64,000 nucleotides of DNA, taken from Mycobacterium sp. D16Q14 (GTDB lineage: Bacteria; Actinomycetota; Actinomycetes; Mycobacteriales; Mycobacteriaceae). The translations under genes and the position numbers were made by a program. Location of the stretch: assembly GCA_002013415.1 (NCBI GenBank), contig MAEX01000024.1, positions 1 to 64,000 of the forward strand, written 5' to 3'. Shown one piece after another: positions 1-7,880 of this stretch (the stretch's first letter is position 1; every line of letters starts with the position of its first letter). The notes beneath the pieces are model-generated. The model did no database searches. It had not been told where the DNA came from and was given only the letters and a program-made list of their open reading frames with translations.

Positions 1-396
1 CTCATGATTGGCCTGCTCAGATATGCTGCGCATGACAACTCTGTGTGATCGATAGGTGTGGAAGATCGTGGCGAACGCCGCCCTGTAATCGGATTGTTCA
101 GCGGCACTGGGGAGCTCAAGCCATGAATTCGCTGCCCGTAGGAATTCTACTTGTACCGTCTCGGCCAAACTCGATAGCAGCCGGGTCTTGTCGCCGAAGT
201 ACTTATAGAACGTGGAGCGGGATACTCCGGCTTCGCGGATGAGGCGTTCGACGCTGAGTTCGGCGTATGTGGTTCCCTCTCCGGCCAAGCGCTCGATTGC
301 TGTCGAGAGTCTCAGCCGGAATGACCGGGCGGCCGCTTCATCCCTTCCAGGGAAGCGATCAGCCGGCTGCTGTGGCGCGGGGAGCAGGGCTGACAT
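1..396 (-). CDS. TetR/AcrR family transcriptional regulator, 3' end cut by the window
   Basis: The frame read on the minus strand from the ATG at 396 is open for 132 codons up to the window edge, so the C-terminus is missing. Residues about 40-65 form a TetR-type helix-turn-helix (core VSRSTFYKYFGDKTRLL), preceded by the usual N-terminal helix. This DNA-binding domain normally represses nearby genes until a ligand binds the missing C-terminal domain. The gene is divergent from the CrtI-like gene at 587, and a perfect 8-bp-arm inverted repeat lies between them, so local repression of that gene is the likely job. The ligand cannot be inferred. Confidence 0.85.
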   Translation of the reverse strand, partial: MSALLPAPQQPADRFPGRDEAAARSFRLRLSTAIERLAGEGTTYAELSVERLIREAGVSRSTFYKYFGDKTRLLSSLAETVQVEFLRAANSWLELPSAAEQSDYRAAFATIFHTYRSHRVVMRSISEQANHE

Positions 397-505
397 GGGT
401 TGATCCTATCCATGGTGGCGCGACTTCAGGGCTGCGCAACGGTCCACGCGCACAAGAGCGTTTCGATGATTCTCGAAGGGGTTGTGCGCTAAGTCACGTC
501 CGCGT

Positions 506-527
506 ACAGTCTGTCTAGTCAGACTGT
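506..527. promoter_or_regulatory. Candidate TetR operator in a divergent promoter region
   Basis: A perfect inverted repeat, ACAGTCTG and CAGACTGT, is separated by six bases. It lies between the divergent TetR gene (start at 396) and the CrtI-like gene (start at 587). The size and symmetry suit a TetR dimer. The AT-rich stretch that follows (about 526-545) could hold a -10 element for the plus-strand gene. Confidence 0.55.
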
Positions 528-586
528 TTTAATTTACATTCAAATCAGTCTCCGGTCCGATCGGTTTGATTGCTAAGGAATGGTGA

Positions 587-2281
587 ATGAGCGCAAATCT
601 GCTCCCGCGTGAGGTTGATGTTGTCGTTGTCGGCTCCGGGCATAACGGGCTGGTGGCCGCGGCCTATTTGGCTAAGGCCGGGCTGGATGTCCTGGTGGTG
701 GAGGCGGCGGCGACCGCTGGCGGGATGACGTCGACGAATCCATTTGCCCCAGAAGCGCCGGAGTACATGATCAATGAGGCGTCGATTCAGGCTTCGTTGT
801 TCCGCACCACCACGATCGACCGGGATCTTGGGCTCTCGCGCAATTACGGGCTGCGCCAGACCGTCATTGACCCGGCGCACTTTCAGTTGGCAGCCGACGG
901 TGCATCGCTTGGGCTGTGGCGCGATCCCCGGAAGACGGCCGCAGAGCTGGCATATTTTTCTAAGAAGGACGCGCGCGCACTGATCGAGCTCTACGAGGTG
1001 ATTGATGCGGCGGTGGAGATCGGGCTGCCGATGATGCAGACCAGTGTCACTGAGCCCGAGGTCAAAAACATCCTCAAATCGGCGCGCGCCCTCGCGAAGA
1101 ATCGCAAGCAGCTGATCGCGTTGGGCCGATGGATGTCCTCCTCGCAGGCGGAGGCGGTTGAGGAGAGCTTCGAGCACGACATGATCCGGGCGCCGTTGTT
1201 AACGTCCTTGCCCTTCATGCCATTTGACGCTGATATGTCAGGGTGGTCGCTGATCTACTTGGGCGTGCTCAGCAAGTATGGCGTGGCGATGTTCCACGGA
1301 GGCACCGGTTCGCTGCCTGAAGCGTTGATCGGGGTCATCAAGGATCACCGAGGTGATGTGATCACCAACTCGCCGGTGGAGGAGTTGATCATCACCAACA
1401 ACCGGTGCACAGGTGTGCGAATCTCCGGAGGTGGTGAGATCCGGGCACGCCGGGGGGTGCTGACGGCCTGCAGCCCGAAGACGACGTTGACGAGGTTGTT
1501 GCCGCGGGGCGTTCTGGAGCCCAAGAAGCAGAATGCGGCCGACCACATCCCCACGCGCAAAAGAGGTATCGCCGACGCCAAGGTCAACGTCGCGCTGTCG
1601 GGCCGAGTGGATATGTCGAAGCATGAGAAGTGGCGTGGTGACGGGATCGACCTGCGCCAGGCGTGCAACTGCTACCACACCTATGAGCAAGCCCTGGAGG
1701 CTGCGCGGGCATGCGTGCGGGGGCAGGTGCCTGACGCGATTCCAGGTCTGGCGCAGGTGACCAACTCGTTCGATCCGTCGATGTCGCCTCCCGGAAAGGA
1801 TCTCTGGTGGTTCTGGACCGGGCTCACTCCCTCCTATCCCGAGGAGGGCTGGGACGTCGCCCGCAAGAAGATCACGGACAGCATCATCAAGGACGCCGAC
1901 GACTACTACAAGGGTGTCGAGGATCTGCAGGTTGCGGTGCGGCCGTTGGTCCTTCCCGATATCGAGGAGCGTTTTTGGGCCATTGACGGCTCGGTGTACC
2001 ACGTTGACCCGACAATCACCCGGTTTGGGCCCAATAAGCCGGTCGCCGGATTCGCCGGGTACAAGACCCCGGTGGACGGTCTCTACCTGACGGGCTCGGG
2101 TACGCATCCGGTCGCTGGCATCAGCGGTATGCCGGGTCAGAATGCGGCGCGCATCATGCTCAAGCACCTTCGGCTGGAAGACAAGGGCGGCCGGTTGGGG
2201 GCTTTCAAAGACCTGGTGACCAACCGCAGGAACGCCCGCGATCCTTACGCGTCGGGGCAGAACGACCCTTTCCCGGCCTGA
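587..2281 (+). CDS. CrtI-like FAD-dependent oxidoreductase (phytoene desaturase-related), copy 1
   Basis: The 564-residue protein opens with an FAD-binding Rossmann motif (VVVGSGHNGLVAAAYLAKAG, residues about 12-31) followed by the acidic residue and GG of the flavin fold (VVEAAATAGGMTST). A C-terminal flavin-contact segment of the GLYLTGSGTHPVAGISGMPG type sits at about 510-535. This matches the family that includes phytoene desaturases and their eukaryotic relative PYROXD2, which desaturate or oxidise hydrophobic substrates at membranes. The ATG follows AAGGA at a normal distance. The gene is divergent from a TetR gene and is followed by remnants of a DUF7064-like and a dikinase gene, suggesting an older operon. 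The paralogue at 12437-14059 shares the whole architecture. The substrate is unknown. Confidence 0.85.
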   Translation: MSANLLPREVDVVVVGSGHNGLVAAAYLAKAGLDVLVVEAAATAGGMTSTNPFAPEAPEYMINEASIQASLFRTTTIDRDLGLSRNYGLRQTVIDPAHFQLAADGASLGLWRDPRKTAAELAYFSKKDARALIELYEVIDAAVEIGLPMMQTSVTEPEVKNILKSARALAKNRKQLIALGRWMSSSQAEAVEESFEHDMIRAPLLTSLPFMPFDADMSGWSLIYLGVLSKYGVAMFHGGTGSLPEALIGVIKDHRGDVITNSPVEELIITNNRCTGVRISGGGEIRARRGVLTACSPKTTLTRLLPRGVLEPKKQNAADHIPTRKRGIADAKVNVALSGRVDMSKHEKWRGDGIDLRQACNCYHTYEQALEAARACVRGQVPDAIPGLAQVTNSFDPSMSPPGKDLWWFWTGLTPSYPEEGWDVARKKITDSIIKDADDYYKGVEDLQVAVRPLVLPDIEERFWAIDGSVYHVDPTITRFGPNKPVAGFAGYKTPVDGLYLTGSGTHPVAGISGMPGQNAARIMLKHLRLEDKGGRLGAFKDLVTNRRNARDPYASGQNDPFPA

Positions 2282-2329
2282 TCAGACAATCCCGAGAGCA
2301 CGTGTTCCCCTCATGAATGTTCAGAGAGG

Positions 2330-2730
2330 ATGCAGCCGATGGCTGGTGAGGTCGATAACGACATGAGGGAGGGAGACGACCCCTTCGAGGTTGAGCCTGC
2401 TGGCGATCTTCTGTGCTCTGTGCCGCGACATAAACCGGCTGGAGCGAGACGATGTATTTCCATGTGTGGTCGCCCGAAGAAGGTGTTGGCGTGTTTGTGC
2501 ACACCGGCAGGTGGCCGGGGGATCTCGACTTGTGGTGGGCGCAGACCATAGCGCTGCTCCCTGACGGAGAGCTCCTGGTGGATCGCTCGTGGGGTAGGGC
2601 CGCTGATGATCGAGGTCCGGCCACCGGTAACTTGCGGGTCACGTGCGTGGAGCCACTTCGTTTGTGGTGCTTGAACTTCGACGGTACTGGCGCGGTAGCC
2701 GGCAGGATCATCGGGCGTACTCCTCGATAG
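2330..2730 (+). pseudogene. Broken DUF7064/DUF7065-like gene, N-terminal part only
   Basis: From 2452 the frame encodes about 90 residues that look like the N-terminal part of the DUF7064/7065-type proteins common in mycobacteria (MYFHVWSPEEGVGVF, LLPDGELLVDRSWG, then LEPLRLW-like CVEPLRLWCLNFDG). The plausible amino-terminus from 2330 or 2339 is in a different frame, so a frameshift near 2440-2450 is likely. The frame stops at 2730, far short of the roughly 300-350 residues seen in the intact relatives at 6966-7880 and 16170-17237. I read this as a decayed gene downstream of the CrtI-like gene. A functional short protein is less likely. Confidence 0.6.
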
Positions 2731-3137
2731 ACCTGCCTCACGTGTGGCGCGGCGTTCCTCCGGCCGAGGTGCCTGGGCGCGACGGCGGTGAAAGTCTCCG
2801 GGATTGCCGGGAAATCGCGGGGATTGGTGTCAGCGCCGGAGTAGTTGAGGGTGTTGTTCACGTTGTGTTGGATCTTGATGAGGCTGATTGCTTCGATGGG
2901 AACGAGCCCATTGTCTTGGTGTGTAGGGCAACCGACCCTTCCTGGGCGTCTCTTTTCCCGCTCGCGGTGGCGGTGGTGACGGATGTGGGCAGCCAGATGA
3001 GTCACGCCGCAATCGTCTGCCGGGAGTTGGGGTTGCCGTGTATCGCCAATACTCGCAGCGGCACCTCGATGCTCCGCAACGGACTGAGAGTGCGGGTGGA
3101 CGCCAACGCCGGGGTCGTCACCGTGCTTGATCGATGA
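2727..3137 (+). pseudogene. Remnant C-terminus of a dikinase (PEP-utilising swivel domain)
   Basis: This frame contains the last 130 or so residues of a rifampin-phosphotransferase/PEP-synthase-like protein: a DLPHVWRGVPP linker, then GIGVSAGVVEG and the phosphohistidine segment QMSHAAIVCRELGLPC with its catalytic His. It aligns end to end with the C-termini of the intact proteins at 3177-4802 and 7877-9529, but everything before the linker is missing. It runs straight on from the DUF7064-like fragment in another frame. The simplest reading is that a deletion fused the front of one gene to the back of the next. No good start codon sits at the domain boundary. Confidence 0.65.
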
Positions 3138-3176
3138 TGGACCGGATGGTCCGACGCGGACTGAGGTGAGGACCGC

Positions 3177-4802
3177 TCACCCGAGCGGACTCACGCTTAC
3201 CACTCGGACCGTCCCGAGATCTCCGTCGACGGTGATGAGATCACCGTCGACGATCCGTCGACTGCCGCTTTCGGTGCCGCATACACAAGGGATTCCGAGT
3301 TCACGGGCCACGATGGGGCCGTGACTGAGGAGCCCGCCGTGGTCGGTGACTACGCCTCCGGCAACCAGGAACAGTGGAACCCAGGCGGGGTCCGTGGTCT
3401 CGCAGACGAGGATGTCGCCTTCGTCGAGGTCGATCTCGTCCGGGTCTAGAACCACGCGCGCGCGTCCGGTGACCACACCGCCGCTGGCGGCGACACCAGT
3501 GAGTGTGTCTCCTACGGCGAGGCGGGCCTGGTCCATTTCGGTGGATGAGATCGCTTGGGGCAGACCGCTCCAAGACTTCGGTAGACGAAGCTGCTGCTGT
3601 CGGCGGTAGCGCGCTTTACGTTCGACTATGGTGGCGCGTTGATCGGTCTGGATTCCGGTTGCCAGCGTTTCGTAGTCGAGGTGGAAGACGTCCTCGACGT
3701 CATCCATGACTCCGCGTTCAACCAGAACAGTGCCTATGCGGCGGGCGGCAGCCCGCGCGACATCGTAGGTCAGCAGGTATCCGGATTTACCTTGCTCGCG
3801 CAGTGCCAGGTAGCGGGCCGTCAGCCTGACAAGGGATCTGACTATGGCGCGCTTGGTCTTTGGCATGCTATCCAGCAGTTGTTGCAGTGCATCGTCGCGG
3901 ATTCGGGCCTGCGCTGCGCTGCGCGCACGCGGAGTGCGTGGGCTGTCGGGACCGATTGCACGGTAGTCGGCTAGACGGGCGATCACCGGCGCTGGGTCTT
4001 CGCGCCAGGTGACGCCGGAGAGCTGGCCTTCGTTAGGGCCATGGTATCCATGGCGACTGGTGAACTCACGCAGGGTGATTCGTTCGTGAGCCAGTGCCCA
4101 CAGATCGTGGGCAACCTCGTTCTCGTCGGAGCCGACACCGGACAACAGGGCGGCTTCCAGGCCGTCATGCCCCGCCTTTCGCGCAGTTTCGGCGACCTTC
4201 TCGGCCAGGGATGAGCTGATCATCGCAACACCCATATGCAAGCTCATAATGTCCTCGAACCGCGCTCGCGCATCGGCCAGTACCGCGAGACAACCTTGTT
4301 CGTCGAGCGTGTTGACGCGGGGGAGCTGCTGCAGCCGCCATCGGCGCAGCGTCGCAAACATCGCGTCATGACGGTGCGGCGTCAGCGTCAGCCAGCGTGA
4401 TGCTTTGGAAAAGATGAACGGGTATCGCCTGTAGGTGTTTTCATTGACCGTTTCGGGGCGCGTAAAGCCGAACAACTGTTGTTCGACGGCGCTAGCAGTA
4501 GTGCCGGGCATGCGGTTGGCAATCTCGCGGAACTTGTCGATGTTGCCGGCGCCCCTTCCATTGAACACCGACCAAAAACAGTCTTCGGCTTGGTCGGGCA
4601 CCGCCAGTTCGGCAGCGGAGTAGACGCCCAGGTCGTGGAACATTCGCCGGAATGCCATCTCCATGGGGGCGAAGCCGAAGCTCAGCCCCAGCGCGGTGAA
4701 CACCCCCGGAAATGCCTCGGCAACATTGCCGGTCGTCCACATGACGCCGGGCCGGGCGTCAAGGGTGTCCAATGCGTCCAACATGGAATTTACGGTTGTC
4801 AC
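3177..4802 (-). CDS. Dikinase subunit without ATP-grasp (rifampin phosphotransferase-like substrate and swivel domains)
   Basis: Starting at the GTG that overlaps the stop of the upstream PPDK-like gene (GTGA, with GGAGG just before it), the protein has 541 residues. The N-terminal two thirds resemble the substrate-binding part of rifampin phosphotransferase/PEP synthase proteins (WTTGNVAEAFPGV near the start, later GYHGPNEGQL followed by TWREDP, and DVFHLDYE). The last 110 residues are the PEP-utilising swivel domain, with catalytic His494 in LLSHGPIVARELGIPC. No ATP-grasp domain is present, so ATP would have to be supplied in trans, most obviously by the PPDK-like protein encoded immediately upstream. 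In known dikinases the His carries phosphate from ATP to the substrate. The substrate here is unknown. Longer in-frame starts extend into the upstream gene and are unlikely. Confidence 0.8.
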   Translation of the reverse strand: MTTVNSMLDALDTLDARPGVMWTTGNVAEAFPGVFTALGLSFGFAPMEMAFRRMFHDLGVYSAAELAVPDQAEDCFWSVFNGRGAGNIDKFREIANRMPGTTASAVEQQLFGFTRPETVNENTYRRYPFIFSKASRWLTLTPHRHDAMFATLRRWRLQQLPRVNTLDEQGCLAVLADARARFEDIMSLHMGVAMISSSLAEKVAETARKAGHDGLEAALLSGVGSDENEVAHDLWALAHERITLREFTSRHGYHGPNEGQLSGVTWREDPAPVIARLADYRAIGPDSPRTPRARSAAQARIRDDALQQLLDSMPKTKRAIVRSLVRLTARYLALREQGKSGYLLTYDVARAAARRIGTVLVERGVMDDVEDVFHLDYETLATGIQTDQRATIVERKARYRRQQQLRLPKSWSGLPQAISSTEMDQARLAVGDTLTGVAASGGVVTGRARVVLDPDEIDLDEGDILVCETTDPAWVPLFLVAGGVVTDHGGLLSHGPIVARELGIPCVCGTESGSRRIVDGDLITVDGDLGTVRVVSVSPLG

Positions 4803-6310
4803 TGAGTTCCTCCGCGTTGTTGACGTCCTTCGATCAACGCGATGATGTCGGAAGGCCCGTGGTCTGAAAGTTCCTCGCGCAGCCACCGTTCCACGGTCTG
4901 CAGATCCTCGTCCTGCGTCGATACCGGGGGGTCGACGGGCAGCGCGCCCATGTACACCGTGCCGTTGTCGGCGTCGACGGTGACGACCTCGCCAGCAAGG
5001 GATGTCACCGTGTCGAGGCCGCATCCGACGATGCATGGGACCGCCATCTCGCGGCACACAACGGCGGCGTGCGAGGTCGAGCCGCCCAACTCGGTGAGAA
5101 CAGCCACCGACATGGACATCGCGGCAACGTCGTCTGGATCGGTGGTGGGCCGCGCCAGGATCACGTCCTGCCCCTCATCGGCGAGGTGCTCAGCCTCGTC
5201 GGCGTCGGTGACAACGGTTCCCACGGCGATGCCCGGCGAAGCAGGTTTCCCGGAAGCCGCGGGCACAGAGCCAGTGATGGCCGCGGGATCCAGGCGGGGG
5301 CGCTGTAGGGCCCGGACATGTTCGGGCGTCACGCGATTCAATGCTTCATCGGTGTTGATGAGGCCCTCGTGGCGCATTTGCACCGCACATCGGAGAGCTG
5401 CCTGAGGAGAACGCTTAGCTGCTCTGGATTGCAGCAGCCACAGGGCCCCCGACTGCACGGTGAATTCGATGTCCTGCATATCGCGACCGTGATGCTCAAG
5501 TACGGCTGTGGCGGCGAGTAGCTCGCGGTGCACTGCCGGCATGGTTGTTGCAAGAGCGTCAAGGTGCTGGGCGTCCTTACGTCCGGAGACCACATCCTCG
5601 CCCTGGCCGCGTGGCAGCCATTCACCGTACGGCTGGGAGGCCCCGGTCAGTGGATTTCGGGAGAAGAGCACACCGGTTCCAGAATGGTCGTCGAGATTCC
5701 CGAAGACCATCGCTTGTATGGTCACCGCGGTGCCGCCCTCGTCAGAGATGCCGCGGGAGCTGCGGTACTGGCGTGCACGCGTGCAATGCCAGGAGTCCAG
5801 GACCGCTCGTATTGCCAGATCAAGCTGTTGCCAAGGGTTTTCAGGCGGGACGATGCCGACGATCTTCTCGAACTGATCGATGAATCTACTGCGGGTGTCG
5901 GCGGCGTATGCGGGATCGGAGGTTTCGGCGCCCAGTGCGTTCTCGATATCAGTGTTCATTCCGAGGTTGAGAACGGTATCCATCATTCCGGGCATCGAGA
6001 CGGATGCCCCGGAACGCACCGACACCAGCAGGGGGCGGTCGATCTGGCCGAAGTGCCGTCCGGTGCGCTGCTCCAAATGCTCCATCGCACTGGCCACTTC
6101 GGCGCTTAGGCCCGTGGGGATCTCCAGGCCGTTCTCGTGGTACTCGCGGCAGACGGCCGTGGTCAGGACGAATGCGGGCGGTACTGGGATGTTCAGAGAC
6201 AGCATCTGCTGGATGCTCCAGGCCTTGCCGCCGATCTGGTCACGAGTCAGCTGACCGACACCGGACAGTGCCTGTACATATCCGATTCCAGGTGGGCAGG
6301 GGGCGCTCAT
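4799..6310 (-). CDS. ppdK: PPDK-like protein with ATP-grasp and phosphohistidine domains, lacking the PEP/pyruvate barrel
   Basis: The 503 residues carry the first two modules of pyruvate, phosphate dikinase: the nucleotide-binding segments SVRSGASVSMPGMMDTVLNLG-like (about 97-117), SGTGVLFSRNPLTG and QGEDVV, the MQDIEFTV signature, then the swivel domain with catalytic His414 in GGSTSHAAVVCREM. Full PPDKs are near 870 residues and end in a TIM barrel that binds PEP/pyruvate; it is absent here. A similarly short ppdK is known in M. tuberculosis. Its ATG overlaps the stop of the winged-helix gene before it (ATGA), and its stop overlaps the start of the dikinase subunit after it, so the three are coupled. 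I infer that it loads phosphate from ATP in a multi-subunit enzyme. Confidence 0.8.
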   Translation of the reverse strand: MSAPCPPGIGYVQALSGVGQLTRDQIGGKAWSIQQMLSLNIPVPPAFVLTTAVCREYHENGLEIPTGLSAEVASAMEHLEQRTGRHFGQIDRPLLVSVRSGASVSMPGMMDTVLNLGMNTDIENALGAETSDPAYAADTRSRFIDQFEKIVGIVPPENPWQQLDLAIRAVLDSWHCTRARQYRSSRGISDEGGTAVTIQAMVFGNLDDHSGTGVLFSRNPLTGASQPYGEWLPRGQGEDVVSGRKDAQHLDALATTMPAVHRELLAATAVLEHHGRDMQDIEFTVQSGALWLLQSRAAKRSPQAALRCAVQMRHEGLINTDEALNRVTPEHVRALQRPRLDPAAITGSVPAASGKPASPGIAVGTVVTDADEAEHLADEGQDVILARPTTDPDDVAAMSMSVAVLTELGGSTSHAAVVCREMAVPCIVGCGLDTVTSLAGEVVTVDADNGTVYMGALPVDPPVSTQDEDLQTVERWLREELSDHGPSDIIALIEGRQQRGGTQ

Positions 6311-6924
6311 TCGGCGCGTCCTGCGGCGGCCTCTTCGGTGCGGGACAGGCCGGCGAGGCCGATCAACTCTTCGTGCAGCTCGAACCAGACCGTGTGGTAG
6401 CTGTCAGCCAGAGGCTTGGCGAACCAGCTGTGATCGCCCGCCATGATGCGTTCGAGTGCGCCGCTCAACCGTTCCGGGTAATGCCCGAGGCGCGGCGCGG
6501 TCTCGATCATGCGTGTGAGCAAGGGCTGAAAGTCCGCGTCCACCGACGCCAGATCGTCGATGACAGCCTGGTCGTAGTCGGGGTCGTTGTGGTCGTTCGG
6601 CGTGTTGTCGGTCTTGAGCTGCCAGCGTGTCATCAACGACTTCAGCGCACTGTTGTGCGCGTCGAACTCCTCGTAGAGGCCGATCATGCGTGCCTCGTCA
6701 AGGGTCAGTCGCTCAAGGGCGAGCTGCTCGTCGAGATGTTCGCGACCACGGATCGAGAGTTTGAACCTGCCGCGCACTTCCTCGATGTGGCCGTCGATGG
6801 TCAGCTCTTGGACCAGTTCGGCGGCTTGGCTTTCGCTCATGCCGGCGGCCCCTGGCACTTCGTTGCCAGGAATCCTGCCCTTCAATCGCAGTGCCCGGAG
6901 TATGCGGAGCCGATTGATTTCCAT
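6307..6924 (-). CDS. Winged-helix protein associated with the PPDK-like gene
   Basis: The ATG at 6924 is preferred because AGGAG lies six bases before it; the ATG at 6930 almost touches the same ribosome site. The 205-residue product begins with a compact winged-helix-like region (INRLRILRALRLKGRI, then SESQAAELVQELTIDGHIEEV, then RGRFKLSIRGREHL), followed by an acidic helical C-terminal half with no catalytic motif I recognise. A protein of similar size sits next to the short ppdK of M. tuberculosis, from memory, so the pairing seems conserved. It is coupled to the PPDK-like gene by an ATGA overlap. It may be a regulator or a regulatory subunit of the dikinase. DNA binding is inferred only from the fold-like pattern. 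Confidence 0.65.
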   Translation of the reverse strand: MEINRLRILRALRLKGRIPGNEVPGAAGMSESQAAELVQELTIDGHIEEVRGRFKLSIRGREHLDEQLALERLTLDEARMIGLYEEFDAHNSALKSLMTRWQLKTDNTPNDHNDPDYDQAVIDDLASVDADFQPLLTRMIETAPRLGHYPERLSGALERIMAGDHSWFAKPLADSYHTVWFELHEELIGLAGLSRTEEAAAGRAE

Positions 6925-6965
6925 TGTCATCTCCTGTGTCGTTGAGGATTTCGCGTGGGTGACCG

Positions 6966-7880
6966 TCAGTGCACTCGGTGAACGATGCCCTGCTCGACAA
7001 ACCCTGCGCCCTCGTGCTCGCCGCAGCGCAGTGTCATGAAGTCGTCGTACGTTCCGAACGCCGGACCGTCGGTCTCGCGGCCCATCGGTACAAAGAATCC
7101 AGCTTGTCGCGCCATCATCGCGACAGTCTTGATCCGGCCATCGGCAAGGGTGAGGGTGCCGGCCAAGAACTGTGCGGCCGCGTTGCGTCGGAAGGCGATG
7201 TCGGTGATCAGCACTGCACCTGTGCCGTCGACCCAGTACCCATCCGATCGCAGGGTTCCGTCCGTCCCCAGGAACTTCATGGCGGAGACGAAGGCGCCGT
7301 CGACTACGCACACCAGGCCGGCATATTCGATCCACTGTGCGGCCTCATCACGGAAACCCCATGTGCGGTCGCGCATTCCGGTGGCCGCAAGGGACCAGGT
7401 GCGGCCGCCGTGCGCGATGGTTCCCTGTACATCGCACGCTTGTTGAAAGTGCTGCAGTGGCTTCCCGGGAACCAGCGGTGGGATGAGTTCGTTGAGGCTG
7501 AAGTCGGCCGGTACCCACAGCGCGGTGTTGCCGATGAGCACCTTCAGGTTTGGGTGATCGACGGCGATGGTTCCGTCCAGCCCGAAGGAAATCGAATCGC
7601 TTGTGAAGGAACCGGGAGGGAGCGTTTCGATGAGCTCGATGATCTGGCCGTCGAGGTACACCGAGAAACGGGCTCGGCGTGCCTGATCGTCATTGGGCGA
7701 TGTCGAGACGTGGACTGTGCCATAGATATTCGATGTGACATCCCAGAATGACAGGTAGCCGTTGTCCTTCCATATCGGGTCGTTGGGTCCGGCTGAGTCG
7801 GTGTGTATGGGTGTGGCCAATGGCCCCCACACTTCGGCGCCGCCCGCATGCGGTGAGATGGTTCGGACGGAACTGGTCAC
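6966..7880 (-). CDS. DUF7064/CrtC-like protein, dikinase operon copy
   Basis: The GTG at 7880 overlaps the stop of the upstream dikinase subunit (GTGA) and has AAAGGA before it, giving 304 residues. The sequence has beta-rich repeats (YLSFWDVTSNIYGTVHV, ISFGLDGTIAVDHPNL) and the conserved GMRDRTWGFRD segment near residue 195, typical of DUF7064-type proteins that I relate to the AttH/CrtC lipocalin-like group. Members of that wider group act on lipids or carotenoids as hydratases, or bind them; activity here is unproven. There is no signal peptide or membrane segment. Its place inside the dikinase operon suggests it handles the same substrate. Confidence 0.65.
   Translation of the reverse strand: MTSSVRTISPHAGGAEVWGPLATPIHTDSAGPNDPIWKDNGYLSFWDVTSNIYGTVHVSTSPNDDQARRARFSVYLDGQIIELIETLPPGSFTSDSISFGLDGTIAVDHPNLKVLIGNTALWVPADFSLNELIPPLVPGKPLQHFQQACDVQGTIAHGGRTWSLAATGMRDRTWGFRDEAAQWIEYAGLVCVVDGAFVSAMKFLGTDGTLRSDGYWVDGTGAVLITDIAFRRNAAAQFLAGTLTLADGRIKTVAMMARQAGFFVPMGRETDGPAFGTYDDFMTLRCGEHEGAGFVEQGIVHRVH

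Noticed and set aside
1238..2167. Minus-strand open frame of about 309 codons opposite the first CrtI-like gene
   Set aside because: The CrtI-like frame has FAD motifs throughout; the antisense frame is Arg/His-rich and unassigned.
2297..2310. CACGTG-centred sequence after the first CrtI-like gene as a possible KstR site
   Set aside because: It lacks the AAC-N2-GTT core of KstR operators, so the likeness is superficial.
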